From Lentisalinibacter orientalis (lineage in GTDB: Bacteria > Pseudomonadota > Gammaproteobacteria > Steroidobacterales > Woeseiaceae): a stretch of DNA of 64,000 nucleotides. This document shows, one piece after another, positions 48,087-56,839 of this stretch. Below the pieces are notes generated by a model. That model searched no databases, was not told where the DNA came from, and was given only the letters and a program-made list of their open reading frames with translations. The position numbers and the translations under genes were made by a program. The stretch is taken from positions 124,001 through 188,000 of the forward strand of contig NZ_JAPDRJ010000005.1 of assembly GCF_040706535.1 (NCBI RefSeq), written 5' to 3'. The first letter of the stretch is position 1. The number at the start of each line of letters is the position of its first letter.

Positions 48087-49661
48087 ATGAGCAGCGGAGC
48101 AGCAGCGGCAGTCACGTCGACCCGCAAACCCACACGCAAACCAATACGCACCGGCCAGGAGTACATCGATAGCCTGCGCGGCCGGAACCTGAAGGTCTGG
48201 CTGTTCGGCGAACTGGTGGAAGAGCCCGTCGACCACCCGATCATCCGGCCCTCCGTCAACGCCGTGGCCCGCACCTACGACCTCGCCGTGGAGAACCCGG
48301 AGCTGGCCACCGCCCTCTCGCCCTTCACCGGCGAGCGGGTGAACCGGTTCCTGCACGTGGCGCAGTCCGCCGAGGACCTGGTGATGCAGAACAAGATGCA
48401 GCGCCGCCTCGGCCAGCTGACCGGCACCTGCTTCCAGCGCTGCGTGGGCATGGACGCGCTGAACTCTCTGCACTCCGTGACTTATGAGATCGACGAGAAG
48501 CACGGCACGGACTACCACGCCCGTTTCACCGAATTCGTGGCCGAGGCCCAGCGTGACGGCGTGGTGATCGGCGGCGCCATGACCGACGTGAAGGGAGACC
48601 GCAGCCTGCCGCCCCACAAGCAGGCGGACCCGGACCTGTTCGTCCACGTCACGAGGCGCAACGACGAGGGCGTCTGGATCACCGGCGCCAAGGCCCATCA
48701 GACCGGCTGCCTGAACTCCCACTGGTTGATCGTCATGCCCACCATGCGTCTCGGCGAGGGCGACGAGGACTACGCCATCGTGGGCGCCATCCCGGTGGAG
48801 GCCGAGGGCATCACCTACATCTACGGGCGCCAGTCCTGCGACACCCGGGCCATGGAAGGCGGCGACATCGACACCGGCAACAACGAGTACGGCGGCCAGG
48901 AGGCGATGGTCATCTTCGACGATGTCTTCATCCCCTGGGACCGCGTCTTCATGCACGGCGAGTACGAGTACGCGGCGATGCTGGTGGAGCGCTTCACCTG
49001 CTATCACCGCAGAAGCTACGTCTGCAAATCCGGCGTGGGCGACGTGCTGATCGGCGCGGCGGCCACCGTGGCCGAATACAACGGCGCGGACAAGGCCTCC
49101 CACATCAAGGACAAGCTCACCGAGATGACCCATCTCAACGAGACCATCTATTCCACGGGCATCGCCGCGAGCTACCAGTCCCACAAGCTGAAGTCCGGCG
49201 TCTGGATCTGCGACGACATGATCGCCAACGTGTGCAAGCACCATGTGACGAAGATGCCGTACGAGATCGGCCGTCTGGCCCAGGACCTCGCCGGCGGTCT
49301 CGTGGTCACACTGCCCTCCCAGAAGGACTTCGAGAGCCCGGAGATCGGCGGCCTGCTGGAAAAGTACCTGAAAGGCCGCGCGGACATCCCCACCGAGAAC
49401 CGCATGCGCATCCTCCGCCTGATCGAGAACATGACGATGGGGCGCAACGCCGTCGGCTATCTCACCGAGTCCATGCACGGCGCCGGCTCGCCCCAGGCTC
49501 AGCGCATCCAGATCGCCCGCGCCGCCCAGATGGACTTCCGGAAGGCACTGGCCAAGGAGCTGGCGGGCATCGAGGAGACGGACCGCGAGGAGATCCTGGA
49601 GACGTTCACGGACTACTTCGCGCGGGTATTCGCGACGGCGGAACCGAAGGCGAAGGCGTAG
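48087..49661 (+). CDS. 4-hydroxybutanoyl-CoA dehydratase / 4-hydroxyphenylacetate 3-hydroxylase family flavoprotein
   Basis: Flavoprotein of 524 aa in the HpaB/AbfD superfamily. The pair Cys115 and Cys119 (TCFQRC) corresponds to the first two [4Fe-4S] cysteines of AbfD, and a His/Cys-rich stretch FTCYHRRSYVCKSG follows ~220 residues later, so it is closer to 4-hydroxybutanoyl-CoA dehydratase than to the monooxygenases, which lack these cysteines. AbfD converts 4-hydroxybutyryl-CoA to crotonyl-CoA and is oxygen-sensitive, which would be odd beside the clearly aerobic genes. It is 24 bp upstream of the NhaC gene. Confidence 0.88.
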   Translation: MSSGAAAAVTSTRKPTRKPIRTGQEYIDSLRGRNLKVWLFGELVEEPVDHPIIRPSVNAVARTYDLAVENPELATALSPFTGERVNRFLHVAQSAEDLVMQNKMQRRLGQLTGTCFQRCVGMDALNSLHSVTYEIDEKHGTDYHARFTEFVAEAQRDGVVIGGAMTDVKGDRSLPPHKQADPDLFVHVTRRNDEGVWITGAKAHQTGCLNSHWLIVMPTMRLGEGDEDYAIVGAIPVEAEGITYIYGRQSCDTRAMEGGDIDTGNNEYGGQEAMVIFDDVFIPWDRVFMHGEYEYAAMLVERFTCYHRRSYVCKSGVGDVLIGAAATVAEYNGADKASHIKDKLTEMTHLNETIYSTGIAASYQSHKLKSGVWICDDMIANVCKHHVTKMPYEIGRLAQDLAGGLVVTLPSQKDFESPEIGGLLEKYLKGRADIPTENRMRILRLIENMTMGRNAVGYLTESMHGAGSPQAQRIQIARAAQMDFRKALAKELAGIEETDREEILETFTDYFARVFATAEPKAKA

Positions 49662-49685
49662 CGCCGGCCCGGCTGCGCGCACCCG

Positions 49686-51560
49686 ATGTCCGAAGAGCGC
49701 AAGCCCACACGCAAGCGCGAGTCCGAGGACAACGGCAGCGAGCCGATCGCCTCCATCGAGGAATCCGGCACCGGCACGGCGGATCAGCCGGACATCGTCG
49801 CCGCCACGGCGCGGTGGCTCGTACCGCTGATCCGACCGGCCGTCCTGGTGGTGCTGGCCGGTCTCGGCGCCGGGCTGTGGGTGTCGGCGAACGTCGACCG
49901 GCACTGGGTCGAACAGAAGGTCACCTATAACGTCTACGAGAACGACGCCGGCCGCCTGGTCTACGTGGAGCGCGGCCGGGAGAAGCCGGTACTCGACGTG
50001 GTGCCCTACGGCGAGTCGCCGCTGCGCCAGGCGGCCCTGGACGAACTCGAGGGCGAGCCGCCGCTGGAAGAACAATGGGTGGTTGAGACGGTGCCCGCCG
50101 ATGACGGCAGCGAGCGCCGCTATTCCCTGCTGGAACCCACCTACCACTTCGGTCCGTGGTCGCTGCTGCCGGCAGCCATCGCCATCGCACTGTGCCTGCT
50201 GACCCGCGAGGCGCTGACCGCCCTGTTCGCCGGCGTCGTCACTGGTGCGTTCATGCTCGGGCAGTTCGACATCACCAACGCCGTGCTGCTGCCGAGCCTC
50301 GCCAGCGAGAGCGCCGCCGCCATCCTGCTGCTCTATCTCTGGCTCGTAGGCGGTCTCATGGGCATCTGGTCGCGCACCGGCGCGGCACAGGCCTTCGCGG
50401 AATTCATGACCACGCACTTCGTGAAGGGGCCCCGCTCGGCCAAGCTGGTCTCGTGGCTCATGGGCGTCATCTTCTTCCAGGGCGGCACCATCAGCGTGGT
50501 GCTGGTGGGCACCATCGTCAAGCCGGTGGCGGACAAGGAGCGCGTGAGCCACGAGGAACTGGCCTACATCGTCGACTCCACGGCCTCGCCCATCGCCTCG
50601 GTGCTGGCGTTCAACGCCTGGCCCACCTACGTGCAGGCGTTCATCTTCATTCCGGGCGTCGCCTTCCTGGCCACCGAAGAGGAGCGCGTCCGCTTCTTCT
50701 TCCAGAGCGTGCCGTTCAGCTTCTACGGCATCCTCGCGGTGCTCGGCACCCTCCTGCTCTCACTCGGCATCACCCGTTTCGCCGGCCCGGGCATACGAGC
50801 CGCCCGCAAACGCGCCCGCGAGACCGGCGAGCTGGACGCTCCCGGCGCCATCCCCATGAGCGCGAAGGAGCTGCACGCGAGCCACGTACCGGCCGGCTAC
50901 CGTCCCCAGGTGGCCGAGTTCTTCGTGCCGCTGGCGCTGCTGATCGCCATCGCCGTCGGCACCTTCGTGGTTATGGGCACGCCGCGGGTGAACTGGGCCT
51001 TCGGCGCGGCACTGCTGCTGTCGGTGCTGGTGGCGCTGTTCAAGGGTATGCACCTCGGCCAGGTCATCGAAGGCATCGGCGACGGGCTGAAGGGCGTGGT
51101 GCTCGCCTCGGTCATCCTGATGCTGGCGGTCACCATCGGCGGCATCAGCCAGGAGATCGGCGCCGGCACCTACCTGGTGCAGCAGCTCGGCGAACGCATC
51201 CCCTACTGGGCGCTGCCGGTGGCGCTGCAGCTCATGACCATGATCATCGCCTTCTCCACCGGCACCAGCTGGGGCACCTATGCCATTGCCTTCCCGCTGG
51301 CGATGCCGCTGGCGTGGACGGTCGGCCAGGTGCAGGGGGTAGCCAACCCGGAACTCTACCTCTCCGTCTGCTTCGCCACCGTGCTCAACGGCAGCGTCTA
51401 CGGCGACCAGTGCTCGCCGATCTCGGATACCACCATCCTCTCCGCCATGACCACCGGCTGCGACCTCATGGACCACGTGAAGACCCAGATCGTGCCGGCA
51501 AGCTACGCGGCCGGCCTGGCCGGCCTGCTCTGGACCCTGGCCGCCTGCGCCGTCGCCTGA
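49686..51560 (+). CDS. NhaC family Na+/H+ antiporter-like transporter
   Basis: Membrane transporter of 624 aa, longer than typical NhaC because of an N-terminal soluble or periplasmic insertion (residues ~65-150). About eleven membrane helices follow, with FFQGGTISVVLVG, DSTASPIASVLAFNAWPTY and the conserved SVYGDQCSPISDTTILSAMTTG block in the C-terminal half, all hallmarks of the family. It directly follows the 4HBD-like gene, so it may export or import an organic acid related to that pathway rather than only Na+. This is inference. Confidence 0.88.
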   Translation: MSEERKPTRKRESEDNGSEPIASIEESGTGTADQPDIVAATARWLVPLIRPAVLVVLAGLGAGLWVSANVDRHWVEQKVTYNVYENDAGRLVYVERGREKPVLDVVPYGESPLRQAALDELEGEPPLEEQWVVETVPADDGSERRYSLLEPTYHFGPWSLLPAAIAIALCLLTREALTALFAGVVTGAFMLGQFDITNAVLLPSLASESAAAILLLYLWLVGGLMGIWSRTGAAQAFAEFMTTHFVKGPRSAKLVSWLMGVIFFQGGTISVVLVGTIVKPVADKERVSHEELAYIVDSTASPIASVLAFNAWPTYVQAFIFIPGVAFLATEEERVRFFFQSVPFSFYGILAVLGTLLLSLGITRFAGPGIRAARKRARETGELDAPGAIPMSAKELHASHVPAGYRPQVAEFFVPLALLIAIAVGTFVVMGTPRVNWAFGAALLLSVLVALFKGMHLGQVIEGIGDGLKGVVLASVILMLAVTIGGISQEIGAGTYLVQQLGERIPYWALPVALQLMTMIIAFSTGTSWGTYAIAFPLAMPLAWTVGQVQGVANPELYLSVCFATVLNGSVYGDQCSPISDTTILSAMTTGCDLMDHVKTQIVPASYAAGLAGLLWTLAACAVA

Positions 51561-51711
51561 CCCCGTCGTGCTTCGCCTCGGTCACCGGCTGACCGAGCGC
51601 CGCATCGAACGCTTGGACGGCTAACCGCGGCGCTCGAAGATCGCGTACCGTAATATCGTCCACCGTGGATGACCGACCCAGCCGAAGGACTCCGACCATG
51701 GCCGCACCACT

Positions 51712-52131
51712 ATGAAGCGCTATTCCCTGATGTGGTGGCTGGTCATCCTGCCTACCTCGGTAACGGTGGGCGGCACTTCCATCCTGCTTGCCAGCCTCCT
51801 TACGGACTGGGGCGTCTTCACGGTTCTCGCCGTCGCGGCGGTCGCAACCGCCCTCGCCGACCTGGCGATAGCTGCCTGGATGGAGTCTATCGCTCCAACC
51901 AGGGTCCATATCGGTCCGGGGGAAAAGCACCTGGTATCCGATCGGCCTGCCGAGAAGGCCGTCGTCGTTGACGGTTTCGAATCGGAGCCGCACGGCCACG
52001 TATCGATACGCGGGGAGACGTGGCGAGCGGTCCGCGCACCCGACGATACCGGAGCCCTCGCCGCGGGGATGACCGTGAGCGTCGTCGACCGCGAGGGCCT
52101 CACCTTGATCGTGTCCACCGTGCCCCGCTAG
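51712..52131 (+). CDS. NfeD-like OB-fold membrane protein
   Basis: Protein of 139 aa. Two membrane helices (residues ~8-30 and 36-58) precede a small OB-fold segment (HVSIRGETWRAVRAPDDTGALAAGMTVSVVDREGLTLIV), which carries the NfeD pattern GExWRA...G..V.VV...GL.L.V. NfeD proteins partner with stomatin/SPFH proteins; none is visible here. The gene stands alone between NhaC and the GH17 gene, each on its own strand. Confidence 0.82.
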   Translation: MKRYSLMWWLVILPTSVTVGGTSILLASLLTDWGVFTVLAVAAVATALADLAIAAWMESIAPTRVHIGPGEKHLVSDRPAEKAVVVDGFESEPHGHVSIRGETWRAVRAPDDTGALAAGMTVSVVDREGLTLIVSTVPR

Positions 52132-52151
52132 CGGCCCGGTGGGCTACCCGG

Positions 52152-53162
52152 CTACTGCAGTACCGGCTTCGGCGTCCGGTCGCTGTAGTAAAGCCCCCAG
52201 TGCTTCTCCGCCTTGTCCATCGGGTTGGCGCCGTCGAACCCGCCCTTCCACTTTTCGTCGAACGACGTGAAGTAGAACGAGATGATCCTGTTGCGGTCCA
52301 CCCATGGATCGTACTGATTGAAGAAGACTTCCTGCTCGGCCTCACCCGCCTTACCGATCAGTCCGCCTTCGTGGCTGCCGTCGCCATAGACCCGGCTCGT
52401 CGGCCAGCCGGTCTCGCAGTAGGCAATCTTGTGCTCGGGATGACGGCTCTGTATGTCGCGGTAGATCGACTCGGTCCATTCCATCGCGACATCGAGCGTC
52501 TTGTCGTTCCAGAACGCATAGGCGTGCAGGCAGATGAAATCCAGTTCGTCGGCCACCCGGCTTGCCTGGGGCTTGTTCCAGAAATTGTAGTCGTCCGCCA
52601 CCGTCACCGGCTGGTCTATGCTTTCGCGCACCTGCCGGATCTTGTCGATGACACCGTCCATGTCATCGATGCGGTGGTACGACCAGTCGACGAATATCTC
52701 GTTGCCGACGTTGACCGCAATGATGATGTCGCTGAAGCGATTGGCGTATTCGATCGCGAGCCGCACCTGCTCGTCGTTCTCCTGCTCGGTCTTGTGGGCG
52801 TCCAGCCAGATGCCCTGCATGACCCGGATCGGCAGGTCGTGCTCCTCGATCACCTCCAGGATGTTCCGCGCCTGCTCATCCGCGCCGTAGAGTCGGATCA
52901 GGTTCCACCGTGGCGCGAGAATCCTGAGGTCTTCGAGTATGTGCTCTTTCGACGTCAGCGCCTCGCCGGGCGCTTCGCCGTCCCGGTAGGCACCATACGA
53001 GATTCCGTTGCCGATCCATTTGCCGTCGAGCATCGGCTCGAAAGGGCGCTTGGTCACGGCGTTACTCTCCGCAACGTCAGTGTCCCCGTCGGGAGTCGTC
53101 GAACCGCAAGCTGCGAGCGTGAGAGCCGCCGCAACCGGTACCCAGAAGTTTCGATATTTCAT
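52152..53162 (-). CDS. GH17-family beta-1,3-glucanase-like lipoprotein
   Basis: Lipoprotein of 336 aa. The signal peptide ends LTLAAC, with Cys19 as lipidated residue. The TIM-barrel glycoside hydrolase family 17 residues are present: acid/base Glu155 in NVGNEIF and nucleophile Glu250 in YCETGWPTS, together with GISYGAY near the start and FICLHAYAFW. GH17 enzymes cleave or transglycosylate beta-1,3-glucans; in gram-negatives such proteins are linked to cyclic beta-glucan or periplasmic glucan processing. No partner glycosyltransferase is adjacent. Confidence 0.9.
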   Translation of the reverse strand: MKYRNFWVPVAAALTLAACGSTTPDGDTDVAESNAVTKRPFEPMLDGKWIGNGISYGAYRDGEAPGEALTSKEHILEDLRILAPRWNLIRLYGADEQARNILEVIEEHDLPIRVMQGIWLDAHKTEQENDEQVRLAIEYANRFSDIIIAVNVGNEIFVDWSYHRIDDMDGVIDKIRQVRESIDQPVTVADDYNFWNKPQASRVADELDFICLHAYAFWNDKTLDVAMEWTESIYRDIQSRHPEHKIAYCETGWPTSRVYGDGSHEGGLIGKAGEAEQEVFFNQYDPWVDRNRIISFYFTSFDEKWKGGFDGANPMDKAEKHWGLYYSDRTPKPVLQ

Positions 53163-53299
53163 GGAGCCAGGCCCTTATCATTCTTGTGTCGCTGCATAAC
53201 TTACTACACGGACGCGCTCCGTTCCTCCCTTCCCGCGCACTTCACACATCCACGATTGCCAGACAGCGAAATCCGTCCTAGCGTGGAATAGGGAGAGGA

Positions 53300-54133
53300 A
53301 TGGCAGGGAAGCCAGGACGTCACGAGGAGAAGACCGTGACAGACTACATCAGAAAAAGCATCAAAAAGGGGCAGATGGCCGAGTCCCAGGCGGATGTGGC
53401 GCTGCGTCCCGAGGTGCGCCGGCAGAGCGGCGAGTTGCGCCACGGCGAGTGGATCCGGCAGGCCGAGTCGCAGCTGAAATCGAGGCGATTCACGAATCCG
53501 CTGTTCGCACTCGTGGTCGTGTTCGCGTTCCTGTTCGGCGGGTCGCTGTATCTGTTCGAGAACCTGCCGGTCATCGCGGGCGATCCGATGTACGCGATCA
53601 AGATCACCGTGGCCAGCTTCTTCGCGGTGAGCCTCGGTTTCATCCTCTCGGTGTGGTGGAACGCCACCTCCCGCTTCGACGCGAAGCTGCGCGAGGCCGA
53701 GAGGATCGACCGGGAGTACCGCGAACTGCTGATCGGCTTCTCGGACAGCCTGTTCGACATCATCAACGCGCTGAACACGCTCGCCACGAAGCCGCCGAAG
53801 CCGTTCGTGATCGCCACGGAGTTCCTGCTCGGCGAGTACATCCACCTGCTGCAGAGCCAGCTGCAGCGCTACGGTGACTACATCGCCGGACTGGGCTTCG
53901 ACGCGACGGGCTTCCTCGACGAGAAGATCCGCATCTTCGAGGGCATCCGCGAGCGGGCCAGCCTGTCCATCAAGGGCATGCCGAAGGAGATCGAGTCGCT
54001 GTTCGTCGACAGCCTGAACCTGCAGACCGAGAAGCTGATCGACCCGCAGGCACGGCGTCAGAAGAGCCTGCAGGAGACGCTGGCGGACCTCGGCACGGCC
54101 GAGAAGGGACCGGAACTCAAGCGCGCCGGCTAG
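53300..54133 (+). CDS. Unknown two-helix membrane protein
   Basis: Protein of up to 277 aa. An N-terminal basic region (IRKSIKKGQMAESQ) is followed by two membrane helices (residues ~68-87 and 97-118), then a long charged helical domain with SDSLFDIINALNTLATKPPKP and many Glu-Arg pairs, likely coiled-coil. I do not recognise a family. Two starts are plausible: ATG 53300, with GGGAGAGGA upstream, or GTG 53336, with GAGGAG at the ideal distance. Confidence 0.65.
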   Translation: MAGKPGRHEEKTVTDYIRKSIKKGQMAESQADVALRPEVRRQSGELRHGEWIRQAESQLKSRRFTNPLFALVVVFAFLFGGSLYLFENLPVIAGDPMYAIKITVASFFAVSLGFILSVWWNATSRFDAKLREAERIDREYRELLIGFSDSLFDIINALNTLATKPPKPFVIATEFLLGEYIHLLQSQLQRYGDYIAGLGFDATGFLDEKIRIFEGIRERASLSIKGMPKEIESLFVDSLNLQTEKLIDPQARRQKSLQETLADLGTAEKGPELKRAG

Positions 54134-54160
54134 TGTCCTGTCTCGCTAATTCGCAGCCTT

Positions 54161-55003
54161 TCAGCGCCTGACGCGGCCCGCCAGCTCCACCGTCGTGCCT
54201 TTCTCCGACACGGCGGTGGCGCTGCCCGTGATGCGCAAGGCGGTGTGCCCGGCCGCATCGCTCAGCAGCAGCACGCGCCCCGCGGCCGCCCGGTTCGCGG
54301 TCGGCAGGTCGACGAATTCGACCGGATCGGTCGCCGCCGCGGCTCCGGCGAGTGCTAACGTGTCGGTCAGCTCCGGCCAGATGCCCGCCGGCAACTCGCG
54401 CAGCGACAGTCCTGCCAGCGCAGGCCGCATGCGGATCGTGACATCGATCGGCTCCACCGTGACCCACGTCAGGCCGGAGATCCCCGCGGCCTGGACCGGG
54501 CCGGCGCCGATGCGGCGCAGGACGGCGTCCGACGCTTCGAGCGCCCGCCCGAACGCCTCGCCGGCAGCCGGCTCGGGCGGTAATTCGGGCTCGCCCACGG
54601 CGATCTCGAGGGTGGCGGTGCTGCGGCGTTCCTCCCGGTCCGTGAGTGTCACCAGGAAGAGGTATACGCCGTCCGCCGTCAGCCGCTGGTTGATGTAGGG
54701 GCTGAAATCCAGCGTGACGTCGTAGGCCTGCAGCGGACGGGACTCCAGACCGAACAGCGGGAACAGGGCACGGTCCGGCGTGGTGGCCAGATCGGCCTCG
54801 AACTCGCCCTGCCTGACGACCAGGGAAGCGATGCGTGCCGGCGCCTCCGCCCGCAGGCGCACCGGCGGGAACGCGCCGGGCTCGCCGCGCTGGACGCTGG
54901 TGATGGCGAAACCCTGGGCGGTGAGGCGGGGTGGATCGGCGGCTATCGCGGGCTTGGTCAGTAGCAGGAAGAACAGAAAGTAGAAGAGTAAGCGGAGGTT
55001 CAT
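54161..55003 (-). CDS. Unknown exported protein
   Basis: Protein of 280 aa with a signal peptide (LRLLFYFLFFLLLTKPAIA, then ADPP). The rest is rich in beta structure, with a central Ig-like block (YDVTLDFSPYINQRLTADGVYLFLVTLTD) and proline-rich stretches, and ends VELAGRVRR. No family is recognised. It lies downstream of the double SDR gene, with a REP-like unit in the 60-bp gap. Confidence 0.68.
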   Translation of the reverse strand: MNLRLLFYFLFFLLLTKPAIAADPPRLTAQGFAITSVQRGEPGAFPPVRLRAEAPARIASLVVRQGEFEADLATTPDRALFPLFGLESRPLQAYDVTLDFSPYINQRLTADGVYLFLVTLTDREERRSTATLEIAVGEPELPPEPAAGEAFGRALEASDAVLRRIGAGPVQAAGISGLTWVTVEPIDVTIRMRPALAGLSLRELPAGIWPELTDTLALAGAAAATDPVEFVDLPTANRAAAGRVLLLSDAAGHTALRITGSATAVSEKGTTVELAGRVRR

Positions 55004-55038
55004 GGCTGGCTGGTCTCGTTCCGTGATCGCGGCGGAGG

Positions 55039-55061
55039 ATCGGGGCTGAAGCCCCTCCCAC
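55039..55061 (-). repeat. Single REP-like unit between exported protein and double SDR
   Basis: One 23-nt unit in inverted orientation with the GGGGC/GCCCC stem and a terminal GTGG instead of GTAG. It stands alone, without a facing partner. The SDR stop codon (55066-55064) lies 2 bp beyond it. Confidence 0.85.
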
Positions 55062-55063
55062 AT

Positions 55064-56821
55064 CTATCTTTCCCGCAGGCGGCGGGTCATGCCGCGGGCG
55101 TAGAGCCGCGGGGTGAGTCTGGCCATGTAGTACGACAGTCGCCCGAGGAAGCTGAGCACGACGATGTGTTTTCCCTTCTTCGCGCCGCGGACGATGGCGT
55201 CCGCCACGTCGTCGGGCTCGGCCAGGCGGCCGATCATGGTGCGCCTCGTGCCGGCCGGTCTGCCGTCGCCGCCCATGGCCCGCTGCTCGAAGGGGCTGCG
55301 CACGAAGTTCGGGCAGGCCATCATCACGCGCACGCCGTCCGCGGCGACCTCGCAGCGCAGCGACTCGAAGAAGCCGTGCAGCGCGTGTTTGCTGGCCGCG
55401 TAACCGGTGCGCCCGTACAGCGGCGCGACACCCGCAATGCTGCTGGTGACGACGATCAGGCCCTTCGTCGCCTTCAGATACTCCAGCGCGGCCTTCGTGC
55501 AATTCACGCTGCCGAAGAAGTTCACCTCCATCACCTTGCGGTACACGTCGAGGTCGGTCTCCTCGAACAGGCTGCGGTGGACGGTGCCGGCATTGTTCAT
55601 CAGCACGTCGAGACGCCCGTAGTGGCCCACCACCGCCCGGACCGCGCGCTGGCAGGCCGCATAATCGGTGACGTCGCACTCGACGGTCATGACGTCTGCA
55701 CCCGTCACGCGCAGCCCTTCGGCGGCCTGCTCCAGCGGTTCGGGCTCGAAGTCCAGCAGGGCGATGCGGGCGCCCTCCAGCGTCCAGCGCCGGGCCAGTG
55801 CGCGTCCAATGCCGCCGGCGCCGCCCGTGATGGCGACCACCGGGCGGTAGTCGGCATCGCCGGCGAGGCTCTTGTCGTCCGGCTCGTCCCGGTCCTCCAG
55901 CCAGATGCGGAAGGCCGCCGCGGAGGAGATGGGCGTGTAGCCGAACTCGCTCTTCAGCCGTTCGTTGGAGAGCACCGGGCGATAGCGCAGGAAGTCCACC
56001 GTCTCCGGGCCGTTCACGGTCTTGCCGAGGCGCTTGGCGAGGCCGAGCCCGGCAGCCAGCAGGGCGGCGGGCACGGGCACGTAGGGCTTGCGCAGGGCCT
56101 TCGCGATGGCTTTCGCGGTGAGCGCGCCGTCGCCGGCGACGTTGTAGACGCCGGTCTGCTCGCCGAGCGCCGCCTGCACGAGGATGGCCACCAGGTCCCG
56201 GTCCCAGACGAACACGAAGGGCGCATCCGTGCCGAGGATGCCGGGCACCACCGGCCCCTCGAAGATCTCGGTGACCGGGCTGCTGGTGCCCTTGCCGATG
56301 ACCGTGCCCGGCCTGAGCAGCACCTGGGCGAGTTCGGGATGCGTGACCCGGTACTCGGCCAGTATCCGCTCCACCTCGCTCTTGTTGCGGCTGTACTCGA
56401 ACGCGGGATGGCCGCGGGCCGGCGCCTCCTCGGTCATCCAGCGGGGATTGTCGGGGCTGTAGCCGTAGGCGGCCCCGCTGGTGGTGACCACGAAGCGCCC
56501 CACGCCCGCCTCCACGCAGGCCTCCAGCAGCCGGCGGGTGCCGATGACGTCCACCCGGCGGGCGAGGTCCGGCGGCGCGTCCGGCGGCGGCTTCAGAATG
56601 CTGGCGAGGTGGATGACGGTATCGATGCCGTGCTCCCGGAGCAGGGGCCCGATGTCCGCGCTGGCGATGTCGCCGCTGACCGTCACCACGCCCGCCGGCG
56701 CCTCCGCCTCGCGGATGTCGTAAGCGACCACCGTACCCACGTCGTCGTGGCCGGCCAGCTCGGCGATGGTCAGCCCGCCGATATAGCCGGCCGCGCCCGT
56801 GACGAAGATGTTGCTCGGCAT
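55064..56821 (-). CDS. Double SDR fusion: NAD-dependent epimerase-like domain plus classical SDR
   Basis: Protein of 585 aa with two Rossmann enzymes in tandem. Residues 1-~310 are an extended SDR (GAAGYIG at 8-14, then SRNKSEVERIL with the catalytic Tyr-x3-Lys written as YSRNK). Residues ~330-585 are a classical SDR (GGAGGIG, NNAG, and YAASK as YxxxK), followed by a C-terminal amphipathic stretch with LSYYMARLTPRLYARGMTRRLRER. Two independent dinucleotide-binding sites suggest a bifunctional enzyme or a channelled two-step pathway. GGGAGG lies before ATG 56821. It is 18 bp downstream of the BASS transporter gene. Confidence 0.88.
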   Translation of the reverse strand: MPSNIFVTGAAGYIGGLTIAELAGHDDVGTVVAYDIREAEAPAGVVTVSGDIASADIGPLLREHGIDTVIHLASILKPPPDAPPDLARRVDVIGTRRLLEACVEAGVGRFVVTTSGAAYGYSPDNPRWMTEEAPARGHPAFEYSRNKSEVERILAEYRVTHPELAQVLLRPGTVIGKGTSSPVTEIFEGPVVPGILGTDAPFVFVWDRDLVAILVQAALGEQTGVYNVAGDGALTAKAIAKALRKPYVPVPAALLAAGLGLAKRLGKTVNGPETVDFLRYRPVLSNERLKSEFGYTPISSAAAFRIWLEDRDEPDDKSLAGDADYRPVVAITGGAGGIGRALARRWTLEGARIALLDFEPEPLEQAAEGLRVTGADVMTVECDVTDYAACQRAVRAVVGHYGRLDVLMNNAGTVHRSLFEETDLDVYRKVMEVNFFGSVNCTKAALEYLKATKGLIVVTSSIAGVAPLYGRTGYAASKHALHGFFESLRCEVAADGVRVMMACPNFVRSPFEQRAMGGDGRPAGTRRTMIGRLAEPDDVADAIVRGAKKGKHIVVLSFLGRLSYYMARLTPRLYARGMTRRLRER

Positions 56822-56839
56822 GGATGCCTCCCGTGTCTG

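Noticed and set aside
47955..50552. 865-residue open frame on the minus strand
   Set aside because: Antisense to the 4HBD-like and NhaC genes; no motifs, shadow composition.
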